In this document: positions 31,927-41,500 of the stretch, piece after piece
Numbering within the stretch: position 1 is the stretch's first letter
Layout: each line of letters starts with the position of its first letter
Source: Aphanomyces cochlioides
Lineage: Eukaryota; Oomycota; Saprolegniomycetes; Saprolegniales; Verrucalvaceae
Direction of reading: 5' to 3'
Assembly (NCBI GenBank): GCA_019828595.1
Contig: JAHQRK010000014.1
Span: 1,612,001 to 1,676,000, forward strand
DNA: 64,000 bases
Notes under the pieces: model-generated
Told to the model about the DNA's origin: nothing
Seen by the model: the letters and a program-made list of their open reading frames with translations, nothing else
The model's database searches: none
Translations under genes and position numbers: made by a program

Positions 31927-32040
31927 CTAATCGACTTCAATGACGGAATTGACTGTAGCAACGCATGCACTTCCAGTCATCTCAACGGCGGGGAAGGATT
32001 GAAATAGCTCGTGGAACAAAAGAGTGTGTTGTTGTCCATG
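31927..32040 (-). pseudogene. Possible RidA/YjgF-like C-terminal fragment
   Basis: A short frame ending at 31927 reads LLFHELFQSFPAVEMTGSAC then VNSVIEVD and stops, the pattern of the RidA C-terminus (FPA-hTxxAC-hhh-IE). No matching upstream exon could be assembled with confidence; upstream bases hold another frame (32186-31977). It may be the last exon of a small gene or a relic. Confidence 0.3.
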
Positions 32041-32234
32041 GTCGAGCGGCGACGGGTCACGTAAACACGACTGCGTTTAAGCTGCAACGTCACTAAGACG
32101 TAGGTTTTACACCAGCGAAATGCATTTTTATGCATCGCGACGGATTTGACCGGCAAAGTAGCAATGCGTCCGAGTTGTTTGCCCACTGAACCAAGTCACA
32201 TCATCAAAAACCGCACCCCCGAAAGCGAATTCCC

Positions 32235-32537
32235 ATGTGGAGAGAGAGGCTTGCAGTCAGGTGGCAGCGCTTGAGACGGTTGTATCGCGCTTTCGGAGAG
32301 ATTGCGGTGGCGTTTTTTGAAACGATGGAGGCTTGGTCGAGGAGGGAGCTGTCGCGGCGGTGGAGCGACTTGGGAAAAGTCATTTCATGCCCCTCTCGAG
32401 ACGTTTCAGATTACAAGACACGACATGGATGATGACGAGAGGAACGCACAGACGCTCCCATCAACGTTGAGATGCCCATGAAGCGTGGACAATCTCTGCA
32501 TGATGCAGAGAACGACGTCGAAGCCGAGTATTCTTGA
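32235..32537 (+). CDS. Small hypothetical protein, two exons
   Basis: Exon 1 32235-32378, intron 32379-32441 (63 nt with an ATGATGAC branch-like site), exon 2 32442-32537; 79 aa. R/W-rich N-terminus (RLAVRWQRLRRLYRAFGEIA) that may be an amphipathic or membrane-associated helix, and an acidic C-terminus (HDAENDVEAEYS). The join is inferred from frame and protein character only. No family recognised. Confidence 0.4.
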
Positions 32538-32720
32538 AGGCGGTAAGCTATAAAGCGTTAGAATTCGGTGAAATGAAAGAGAGAAGCACCTTGCAAAAAC
32601 TCCCGCGGCGGTTGAATTTCATTGCAATGGTCGATTCATCAGTCGTCATGTCTCTCCTTGGCCGAAAATGAGTTTCCGAGCTGGGGAACACCTTCAGGCA
32701 GTTCATTTTTGTCAACCAGT

Positions 32721-33018
32721 TTAAATCATAACGCCTCCGTCGTCCTTCTCATGTTCCCCCAGCTCTGAAAGAGCGCTTGGATCGTATTGCTCCATGGAAG
32801 CTGTGTATCCAGCTTGATCAACGCTATCAAGGCTCTTTTGTGGTGAATTCCAGGGGGAGTCGGTCGAAATGACGGGGGAAACTTGCCGTTTTCGAGATAA
32901 GCTTGTCAAGTCGACAACGTAAACGTTACGATGAAAAACTCGTGGTTGAGATGCGACTGTGATCGTTAAACTACAGTGGAAGTTGAAACTTTGTCGATCT
33001 TTTCTCATCATCATCCAT
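32721..33018 (-). CDS. Small hypothetical acidic protein, two exons
   Basis: Exon 1 33018-32975, intron 32974-32902 (73 nt), exon 2 32901-32721; 74 aa. Starts MDDDEKRSTKFQLPL and continues LSRKRQVSPVISTDSPWNSP, ending in an acidic stretch. The S/T-P sites and basic RKR patch look like a small regulated, possibly nuclear, protein. The intron is inferred from frame continuity. No family recognised. Confidence 0.45.
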
Positions 33019-33197
33019 CAGGAATACCAGTATTTCTCTGACAACGGACGTCTCCCCGGGTACTGTTGACTTGGTGGAGAGCTGGGCTACTCAAAGGCTT
33101 GGCTTGTAGCTCTCTTATAGTCATTTTTTCAAGGTTAATGCAGGGGGGAGGCGTCCAAGTCCAGGGGGCGTCAAGGAGGTTCAGCACATTTGGAGTA

Positions 33198-34719
33198 CAG
33201 TCTGTTCTCGAATTAAGAACATCTAGTCAAAGTTTATATCCTGTAACTATCAATAATAAATTTTGAACAGGAAGATCAGATGGGGGCATGTCGTCAGTCA
33301 TGAGCATTCCCCAACGGCACATCAGCCAGCGAGATTGCGCTTAACCAACCAACATAGGTCGGCTTTGATCGACTTCCATACCAACAACCCTGAAAAGACT
33401 CATGACGAGTTAGCTGTGTGGCTACAGCACGAGTTCAAGCTGCATCGCCGCCCTGCCAGATGTACAATCACCAAGATTTTGAACCATCATTTGGTCTCTG
33501 AAGACTCGGTGGAATGGAAGATGTCGAATGTGAAACCCCATGCATCTGAGCTGGAGAAACGGCTCATGAATTGGATAAACATTTGTGAGCATTGGAACGT
33601 CTCAATCGTCACGTTCTCCACGATTCGAGTGAAATGTCGACAAATTCGAAAACAAATGAAAGACGAGAGGAGTGCTATGGACTCCAAACTGGATTCTCTC
33701 AAGTTTTCAAATGGATGGATAACGAAGTTTGAAGCTCGTCATGGACTAAAGTCACGAAAAACTTGTGGTGAGGCTGCGTCAACATTTATCGAACGGGTCG
33801 AGGAAGGTAGGAAAGAGCTTCGTGAAATCACGAAGGAATACTCAATGTCTAATGTGTTTAATATGGATGAAACGGCCTACGTCTACTGTTCTACGCCAAC
33901 CAAAACAATCTCGAAGTCGAGTGTCTCCGGTCGAAAATCGTCGAAAAACGAGTAACTGTGGCTCTGACAAGCAACGCCGACGGTTCTTGTATGCCCCCTC
34001 TTTTGTTTATTGGTGCGTCAAAAAACCCTCGTTGCTTCAAAGACGCCAACGTTCAAGATATGGACTGCCAGTATATGAGTGCTCCAAAAGGTTGGATGAC
34101 ACAGAGTGTCTTTGGGCACTGGGTGGTTGGTTTCAATGAAACGATGAAACTTCGTTGCCGTCATGTCCTGCTGCTTCTCGACAATGCATCATCACACCAT
34201 TATGGAAGCGATTTATCCAATGTTACCATCAAGAAACTACCACCAAACACTACAGCGTTCCTACAACCGCAAGATGCGGGGATCATTCGAAGATTCAAAG
34301 CCAAAATTGAAGAGATGAAAATTTTGGCAATGCTGAGGAAATTCGAAGAGCTTTTGGCATCATACGACGAAAACGACAAGGAAAACTTTCATTTGAAAGT
34401 CAACAAGCTCCATGAAGTCACCCTCGTCGAAGCCATGCAATGGGCTGTTTCAGCCTGGAATCAGTTCGATGCGAGGTCCATTGCTAACTGTCGGCGCCAT
34501 GTGAACATATTTGACGAAGATATGTATGAGCTCGAAGATGAGTTTCGTCAAGTAAATCTATAATTCAGTTGTTTTGTTTGCATCTTGATGTGTCGATGCT
34601 TGAATGATCAGTACAGTACCGAGACGACAAAGTCAAATAAATTTATACAGTTCCTTTCAAATGATAAAACCTCCCAAAATTTGAGGTGGTACCCATGTTC
34701 TTAATTCGAGAACAGACTG
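33198..34719 (+). mobile_element. Pogo/Tigger-type transposon with perfect TIRs
   Basis: 1522 bp bounded by 25-bp identical inverted repeats beginning CAGTCTGTTCTCGAATTAAG and flanked by TA on both sides (33196-33197, 34720-34721), the Tc1/mariner-pogo target duplication. Contains a CENP-B/DDE_1 transposase with one frameshift. Identical TIRs suggest recent insertion. The right end stops 13 bp from the CCGGATA motif of the next gene. Confidence 0.9.
33263..34563 (+). pseudogene. Pogo-type DDE_1 transposase with one frameshift
   Basis: N-terminal helix-turn-helix and CENP-B-like domain (residues ~20-170: GWITKFEARHGLKSR), then DDE_1 catalytic domain: first D in VFNMDETAYVY, second in LLLLDNASSHH, third in FLQPQDAGIIRRFK. 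A single-base shift at ~33948 separates the two ORFs (33263-33955 and 33958-34563). No in-frame ATG near the first ORF start, so the initiation site is uncertain. Would bind TIRs and catalyse cut-and-paste; this copy is disabled by one lesion. Confidence 0.85.
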
Positions 34720-34732
34720 TATATCAACTTGC

Positions 34733-34746
34733 ATCCGGATAAAGTG
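34733..34746. promoter_or_regulatory. ATCCGGATAA motif just upstream of coiled-coil gene
   Basis: ATCCGGATAAAGTG lies 8-21 bp before the ATG at 34754. It shares CCGGATAAAGT with the copy at 8457-8480. Confidence 0.5.
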
Positions 34747-34753
34747 CAATAAG

Positions 34754-36270
34754 ATGGCGGACAAATTGGCAGCCGACCTGCAGCTTGAGAATGTGGTAGG
34801 GTTCCTCGCGATCTATGGCGACTAGACGCTTGGGAATAGAGTGAATTGCAGCTACGCGAGCTGAAATGGTCGACAAAGGAGCGGATCATGCTTCAACTCT
34901 TGGAAAAAGTTCGTTTGAAATGAGCGAGAGGGTGCCAAACTCACGAGATATGATAGAATCCAAGTTCACAACCGGCATTGGAAAAGCTCACACAGCTTGC
35001 GGAGGACAGAAAGGAAGCCCGAGTAGTCGAAAAGCTTGAGCAAGAGTACTTTGTCGAATGTTCTAGTTGGAAAATGGCTGATTGATGTGCTTGCTTAGAT
35101 CCAAGGAAGTTGTGCGGAGATGCGAAGAGTCATACCGAGCTGACTTTATGAAGTGCGTTGCAACTGAGCTAGCTGTACAAAGTCCAAGTATGACTAAAGC
35201 TCATCGGTTGATTTTAGAGGATTGGCGCTCCTTCTATGATCACATGGCAGCGTTTAGTTCACGACAAAGATTGCAACTACCAGGTATACGCACCAAGCGC
35301 ACGATTTTCCAACTCATTTCTCAACAAGGCAATTCGCATTTTGCTTACCAAGATCAAATCCTCGCAGAAAAAACGCTCCATGACTTTGCCAGTCATTGAA
35401 CTCAAGCCTCGAGAGACTCTTCCCTTGCAACGATCCCCAAGCCAAGATAGTACACTAGAGCAACAAACATTGCCGCGGCGATCTATCAGTGCTGACAATC
35501 GACCAGCATGGAACAATGACTTTATTGAAGAGCCCTCTTCATTCGTTGAATCGTCTTCGTTTTCAAGACTGAAAAGATTGCCACCGACAGCACAAACTCA
35601 AGTCTTCAAACCTGAAGAACCAAGTCAAGCTCCGACGACGACAAAAAACAACGACGCCAAGGTACGATTGAAAGTTGCCTCTTTGATTAAATGTCCCTTC
35701 TCCTGCTTAGTTGAAAGCCATTACGAAAGAAAACGCTTCATTAAAGAAGGAGCTCCGAGAATTGCATGCGATGCACGATGCTTTTGTTCGTGAAGAAACT
35801 GGTGTGTCAACTTAAGTCCCAGTTGTTGAAATCAACTTTGATTCAGAGTCCAGTGGTTGCGAAGGGTCTGCTCGACGTACGAGGTTCCTCCAAGCACAGA
35901 ATTTGCAATTGCAACGACAGGTACTAGCACGAAGATAAGACCAATTGCCATGAATTACGCAGGTGGATATGCTTTTAGAAGCTGTGGCGTTGAGACATCA
36001 AACAGCCGATGACCTGGATGCTGTAGTTGCATCCCTGCAGAAAATTGTTGAAAAGGGACGAGCCGAGGCCAAAGATGCTGGTGCAGAGCAAGATCAAAAC
36101 ATCGCTTGGATGATGGCAATACCGACATCTTTACTCGCGGTATTGAAAACACCAAGAGAAACGATCCTCACATGAAATTGTAGGAGTTAAATCAAGTGTC
36201 TTCTCTGCTCAAGCAGATCAAATATCGATGCAGCATGGAAGCCCCTCTTCGTCAACAAGATGGAGCATGA
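34754..36270 (+). CDS. Coiled-coil protein of unknown function, nine exons
   Basis: Exons 34754-34792, 34840-34908, 34957-35045, 35099-35174, 35218-35661, 35711-35801, 35847-35920, 35963-36139, 36184-36270; introns 42-53 nt; 381 aa, all phases consistent. N-terminal half (ELQLRELKWSTKERIMLQLL, LEKLTQLAEDRKEARVVEKL) and C-terminal part (VDMLLEAVALRHQTADDLDA) are coiled coil, with an S/T/P-rich linker between (residues ~165-265). Pattern resembles basal-body or cytoskeletal proteins, but no family is recognised. At the exon 4/5 boundary an unspliced frame also reads well for ~45 codons before stopping, so that junction is the least certain. Promoter carries the ATCCGGATAA motif. Confidence 0.65.
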
Positions 36271-36648
36271 CCAATCGTCAAAATGTTCAGTTGATGAGTC
36301 GTCTCGATAGAATAAAGTATGCACTATCGTGCTATTCAAAAGCGCGTTTGAGTCAACTTCCCACGATTTCTATTTACAAACACATCGATCATGACATTCA
36401 ACGACGAGATTTTAGAAAATGTAACTTCAAACTTCAGCGCCGAGGCTTTTCAGCAAGCAAGTTAGAGAACCTAGACTTGAAAAATACTTGACCATCCAAT
36501 CCTCCATTACTTTCTCTGTTTTGCCTCCATCATGACGGGAAGGAGGAGCCATTGATGGAACGCATCGAAATGAAATCACTTCTCGTTTGGCCTTAGGGGA
36601 TACGACAGGAAATCCCCCCTTACATCCATTCGTACAATGCAATATAGA
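36271..36648. other. 3' flank of the coiled-coil gene
   Basis: No further gene seen. Confidence 0.4.
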
Positions 36649-37303
36649 TACTACACCATTTGCCGGTTTAGTTCGTTTAACTTGCGATATATTTCGAATC
36701 ACGTGCAATATATTTCGTATGACTTGCATTTAATTTCGTGGCCCGCGACGAAAATCGATTTATATTTCGCATGACTTGCATTATATTTCATACCTCTTGC
36801 ATTTAATTTCGTATTTTTTAGCTTATATTTCGTATCACGTGCATTAAATTTCGCAGAGAAGAGAAAAAGTCCATAGAAAAACTAACAAAAAATTGTTATC
36901 GAACTCATAAGAAATTGATGGGACACTTCAATCGCCATATAAGTCAAAGCGAGCATCAAGCAAGCTCAGCAGAGTTCATATGCGGCTGCCCGTCGCAAAT
37001 TCATAGTTCAAGCCAACACTGCAACACATGTGAAACGTCATATCTCAATAGGACGTTGAATATATTTTGCATTAGTACGAATTAAAATGAACGTGATACG
37101 AAATATAAGCAAAAAAATATGAAATTAAATGCAAGAGGTATGAAATATAATGCAAGTCATGCGAAATATAAATCGATTTTCGTCGCGGGCCTCGAAATTA
37201 AATGCAAGTCATACGAAATATATTGCTAGTCATACGAAATATATTGCACGTGATACGAAATATATCGCAAGTTAAACGAACTAAACCGGCAAATGGTGTA
37301 GTA
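36649..37303. mobile_element. Foldback element with long arms of ~21-bp subrepeats
   Basis: 655 bp. Left arm 36649-36855 and right arm 37078-37303 are inverted copies starting TACTACACCATTTGCCGG. Each arm is a run of degenerate units like TATTTCGTATGACTTGCATT; the right arm has one unit more than the left. A unique core (~36860-37075) has no ORF. Probably a non-autonomous foldback or Mutator-like MITE. No sure target duplication seen. It abuts the 3' end of the next minus-strand gene. Confidence 0.8.
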
Positions 37304-38364
37304 TATATTCTTTCAAGTTAAGGCGATCTACACCATGACCATCGTCGACTGGAGAGAATGTCATAGTGTCAGCAAACAAAGGCTCCGACGACGTCCCATC
37401 GACCACCATAGGAAATGCGTCTCCAACCAAACCAGGCGGCATCCAAGGCAAAGGGCCACTCGTCACGTTGTGCAAGGGATGGGTCAATGTGCCGTCTTTG
37501 GTCGCTATCGTGGCCATACCAAGTAAAACGAGGACCCCCACACCGACCAACAACAGACCGACACGCATGGATCCGACAAACGACCGCTCTACGTGGACGT
37601 GGATGCTTGTGATGTCGAAAGTCAAGACGTGGTCAACGGCCGTGATCGCCACAGACAAGGCCACAGACAAGGCCACAGACACGAATGATCAAGATGTGAA
37701 CAACAGGCCGACGACGCTCATGCGTCCGACGGACCACCGCTCGCGCTTCACGTCTTGATCCTTCTTGTCCGTGGCAACCACACCCATTGTCCACGTCTTG
37801 GCTCTCCAACACGCTGACATCACAGACCAACACGTCCACGACACGATGGTCACCAAGAGATTCCACGCATGGATGACGACACCAACCACGAGACTGACGA
37901 CGCACAACCAAATCCACTCCATCTTCCTCTTGTCTGTCGTCGTCTCTCGGGATTTGTCTTGTAACGCAATCTTCAATGCCGCCACTTGGTCTTCCATCGC
38001 AATCGCCGCCATGGTCATCGCTACCACTTCTGCCTTGGCTGCTTCGAGCTCACTAGTCAACGCCGCCACTTGCTCGTCGAGGTGTTGGGCATCCTGGGTC
38101 TTCTTTGTGAGTTGTGACTTGACACTGGTCAATTCCGTTGTGAGTGCCTCCATTTCCCCGCGGAGTTGGTTGTGGTTTCAGTTGTCCCTCCACCACGTCG
38201 TTGAAGTACGACACCATGACGTCGACGTGTTCCGCCTTCTCTTGGACTTCGATTCGAGCGCTTTCGAGCTGTTCGCGGCATGCCTGGAGCTCGGCCTTGG
38301 TGGCATCGAGCTCGCATGTGTGGGCATCCATCGGGTGGTCTTCTTGCTTGAGTTGGGCTTGCAT
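37281..38364 (-). CDS. Coiled-coil and membrane protein, uncertain exon structure
   Basis: Exon 38364-~38200, then a 46-nt intron (about 38153-38198) joined in phase to an ORF ending at 37689. Protein begins MQAQLKQEDH, is coiled coil (C/E/A/K-rich, LDEQVAALTSELEAAKAEVV) and then a membrane segment (WLCVVSLVVGVVIHAWNLL). Beyond 37689 another frame (to 37281) reads a similar hydrophobic segment (RVGLLLVGVGVLVLLG) and T/P-rich tail; it may be a further exon or degenerate tandem duplication, since ~45-bp stretches of the two parts align. The last residues come from the foldback element arm. Function unknown. Transcribed divergently from the PhoD gene. Confidence 0.45.
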
Positions 38365-38587
38365 GGTTTGTCAAATTCGGAAAGGAGAGCGTTGGCCGAG
38401 GCTGCAGAATGTCGCCTCCATCGCATGGAAAAATTTCAAATTTTCGCACAGCGTCCCAAGTCTTCCGTCACCTTTGTCAGTGATGTTGCTGCTGCTGCCT
38501 GCGTGTGGCCAACAGAAGTGGGCGGTCCCGACAGCAACCCAAGCAAGTCAGTCCTCCTGGTTTTGAAAGGCAAACTGATTCGAGTTC

Positions 38588-38810
38588 ATTGACGTCAACT
38601 GTACGTCAAGTTCCACCAGTCAGTTGACGTACACTATACGACTTGACATGTGTCAAGTGACACGACAAACATCGCCACACTGAATGCCCCTTTTCGACAT
38701 GGTAGAATATCCTGCTTACACTCGATTTGACACTTGACGTAAACTACTGTACACTGTAGAGTTCCAGTAGCAGTTGACGTCAACTTTACGTATACTGACA
38801 AAAAGACGTA
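38588..38810. promoter_or_regulatory. Divergent promoter with TGACGTCA-type palindromes
   Basis: Two full palindromes TTGACGTCAACT (about 38591 and 38776) plus several half sites (TTGACGTA, CTTGACAT, CTTGACGTAA) in 220 bp, in mirrored arrangement. They lie between the divergent starts of the membrane coiled-coil gene (38364) and the PhoD gene (38854). TGACGTCA is the bZIP/CREB-class site; the mirrored layout could also mean a small inverted-repeat element. Confidence 0.5.
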
Positions 38811-38853
38811 AAGTCGTAAAATGCTCACTTGATTCCTGTTTCGAGTTGAAGCC

Positions 38854-40561
38854 ATGATGTGGCTAACAATGGTGGCAGCGCTTTGTCTGGCTGTCGCTGG
38901 TCAATCTCCGCTCGACTTGAAAGCTTTGGGCCGTCCGACTGAGGAAGAACTCAGGCGAAACCAAATGGACATGCTGGTCATCGTTGGCTCCGTCACGTCG
39001 TCCAGTGCTCGCGTGGTTTATGAGCCTCTCGTGACAGACAAAATGTCAGACCTGACTGTCACACTTTGGCTCGATGGTGAGCACGTCGTCGAAGAAAAGA
39101 GTCATCACCAATACCGGGCCTACCCGTATGCACTGGCATACTCGGATCTGAAGCCCAATTCAACGTACGCTGTCACAATTGCCTTGGGGGAAACGATCCG
39201 AGGCTCTGCTCAATTTCGGACGACGCCTCTTGATATTGCCATCGAGAAATTGACTCTTGTGAGCCTGTCGTGCGATCGATTCCTCCAAGATGTTGATGAC
39301 TCCCACTGGAAGACGCTGGCTCAAGTACAACCCATGAGGTGCCAATTGTTTCATCCTCGTCGTAGGACATCCAAGACGACCCGTCGTATTTTGGCACGAT
39401 TCACATGGGCGACCAAATCTATGCCGACGACTTGGTCACGAATTTCCAGAAAGCGCCATTCGAGTCGGCCTTGCGCGCTTTTCGAGGTCTCTACCGTCGA
39501 GGATTCGGCCGTCCTGCTGTCCAGCAAGTCCTCCGCCGCGGTGCGCATTACATGATGATCGACGACCACGACATTATCAACAACTGGAGTCGGGATGTCT
39601 TTGCCACGTACAACACGTTTGCTCGCGCGGGGCTTCAAGCATTTTACGAATACCAATACCAGCTCTTGGGGGATATCACAGACCTCCCGAAGGCGTTTGA
39701 TTCCACTTCGAGAGGGGAGCTCTATCGACCAGTCTATCATGCCGTCTCGTTGGGGAAGAACCAACTGGAGCTTGTTTTCGCCGATACACGTTTTGAGCGA
39801 GGACTAACTGTACGTGCACTTGCAAATGTAACTGGAAAATCATGGCATCCTGTAGTTGAAGTCAAACGAGCTTATGAGCAAGACGCAGTTGAGCTTTGTG
39901 GAAGCGACTTTGGCAAAGAATGCATCGCATTTTGTCGTTCTTTCGCCGCTGCCGCTGTTTTTCCACTCGGAGACAAGCGGTGCGCTTGCGGAAACCTTCG
40001 ACAAGGAATTTTATCCAGGTTGGTCGTTGATTGACATCAATGTGCTAACGACTCGGCAGGTCATTTCTTGTTTCGCCAGCGCGTGGATCAATTGTGGACT
40101 CTCTTGTCGTCCAAGTCGATTCCGTCCGTGCATTTGATCGCTGGTGATCTACACATGGCGCATCAAGCTAGCGTGTGTGACCCAGGCCATTCCAAATGCA
40201 TTCCACAGCTTGTTTCAAGCGGCATGACGATCGGATCCACCTCTATGAATGAGCGCAAAATCCTCTTTTTCCACTATTTGGTCTCACAGTGGCTTCAAAA
40301 AGGAGCATGCCTCTGGGCGGTCGTCACACGAGCGTCGACTGGCGTCTGCGTTTATACAGAATACACATACTACGGCCAAAATTACCTGTAAGACTAGCTT
40401 CGTGCTGGTGTGTTGTGATGCATCATGACGTTCGTAATGGTAGGAAAATCACGTGGGATCATGGCAAGCTCTCAACTGCATTTGTGACGAAACCATTCGA
40501 TGAAAAAGTCGACCAAGTCCTCGAGGTAGACAACTTTCCATGCTGCATCCCAGCTGAATGA
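38854..40561 (+). CDS. PhoD-type alkaline phosphatase, secreted
   Basis: Five exons, introns 39325-39365, 39810-39855, 40019-40059, 40388-40443 (41-56 nt); 507 aa. Signal peptide MMWLTMVAALCLAVAG. Fibronectin-like N-terminal strand region (residues 40-120), then PhoD/metallophosphatase core: LVSLSCDRF, HMGDQIYADD (metal-binding D), MMIDDHDIINNW (DDHD), FADTR, and LIAGDLHMAHQA (residues ~370). Family members are Ca/Fe-dependent phosphomonoesterases or phosphodiesterases acting outside the cell or in secretory compartments. A decayed duplicate is at 1-682. All splice phases agree, and the intron 1 position is shared with the pseudogene. Confidence 0.88.
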
Positions 40562-40699
40562 CTCGAATCTCTAGTGGATCCTGCAATGGGTGCTTGATTT
40601 CCGTTTCTGCGCTGCGCTCGGCGCCATCTTGGTTCTACGGGCTTGGATGTAGCATTGCTATTTTTACTCTAGTAGTCTAAAAATACACATTGCATTTCC
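40562..40699. other. Intergenic spacer
   Basis: Terminator of the PhoD gene and promoter of the next; no motif recognised. Confidence 0.3.
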
Positions 40700-41113
40700 A
40701 TGGCTCGCCCGCCGCCCCCTTCCGTCGTCGTCGGGTTCCTATGGCTCTTATCCCGGGCCAGCATGGCCTCTGCAAGTGTGATAGCCTGTGTCTCTGGTGA
40801 CCACAATTGTTCCTGCCCTGTTGCGTATGACTGTAGCTACGACACGGTGACGAATAATTGCTCGTGTGCATTCAAGCAAGCGATTACGATCGGTCTCGTC
40901 GCGGGTGTCTTTGTGCTCGGCATGGTTTGCTTTATCCGAGCGCGCAAGCTACGCAAGAAGAAGCATCAAATCCTCCGCGCCAAGAGCATTGCCAAGATTC
41001 TCGAAGTCGGTCATGACAGTAAAGGGCCGCGCGTCACGCACATCAATCCAGCCTCCAAGTGGAACACAAGAGCTCCACCACCCGTCAAGTTACATAGCAT
41101 AGCACCTCAATAA
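40700..41113 (+). CDS. Small single-pass membrane protein with Cys-rich ectodomain
   Basis: 137 aa. Signal-like N-terminus (PSVVVGFLWLLSRASMASA), short ectodomain with six cysteines (CVSGDHNCSCPVAYDCSYDT ... CSC), one transmembrane helix (AITIGLVAGVFVLGMVCFI, residues ~62-80) and a basic cytoplasmic tail (RARKLRKKKHQILRAKSIAK). Looks like a type I surface protein; no family recognised. Its last codons (TAGCACCTCAATAAATTC) recur downstream of the second glycosyltransferase-like gene (61985-62000), showing it was at the edge of the duplicated block. Confidence 0.7.
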   Translation: MARPPPPSVVVGFLWLLSRASMASASVIACVSGDHNCSCPVAYDCSYDTVTNNCSCAFKQAITIGLVAGVFVLGMVCFIRARKLRKKKHQILRAKSIAKILEVGHDSKGPRVTHINPASKWNTRAPPPVKLHSIAPQ

Positions 41114-41119
41114 ATTCAA

Positions 41120-41500
41120 TCAGCAGGTTTTATAGTTTGTCGGCAGAGTCAAGCGCCATATACATTGCAACTTGTCGAGTGAGAGCGTCAACAGTGAGAT
41201 GTTAGCGTATTTGCCGAATACTCGGTGGTTTTGCCACGTGTGCAAATGCGCATGTTCAGACGGTGGATAGTCGGACGTAGTTGGGTAGTCGAGCATTTCA
41301 TTGTTCTTCTCCACACCTTTGCCATGCGTGCAGTGGTTGACGCAACATTGCCGGCATACAATGTCAGGACGCAGTAGTGCCATTCGGGCATGCTCATTCT
41401 TTTTGCGATTGATGGTTTTGTAGCCTGGGACGATCATGCATCGACTGGACTCTTCAATGCTGGTGCGAATGACATTAATTGGCAATTCAAAGCAAAAACA
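41120..41500 (-). pseudogene. Decayed fourth domain of the glycosyltransferase-like gene
   Basis: Matches the last domain of the 62014-64000 copy (SRCMIVPGYKTI, NHCTHGKGVEKNNEMLDYPT, EHAHLHTWQN) but has lost ~140 bp (equivalent to ~62779-62919) and ~365 bp (equivalent to ~62305-62669). The resulting shift creates the stop at 41501, so the upstream protein ends after three domains. Confidence 0.85.

Noticed and set aside
36656..37300. CRISPR-like array from the ~21-bp repeats
   Set aside because: Units are contiguous without unique spacers and the two runs are inverted copies; it is a foldback element in a eukaryote.
37662..37700. 12-bp tandem repeat GGCCACAGACAA
   Set aside because: Only three copies, inside a low-complexity coding or ex-coding stretch; not a separate feature.
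37765..38592. 275-codon plus-strand ORF
   Set aside because: It is the reverse shadow of the minus-strand coiled-coil gene; its Ser/Ala/Val/Cys-rich composition comes from antisense E/K/A codons.
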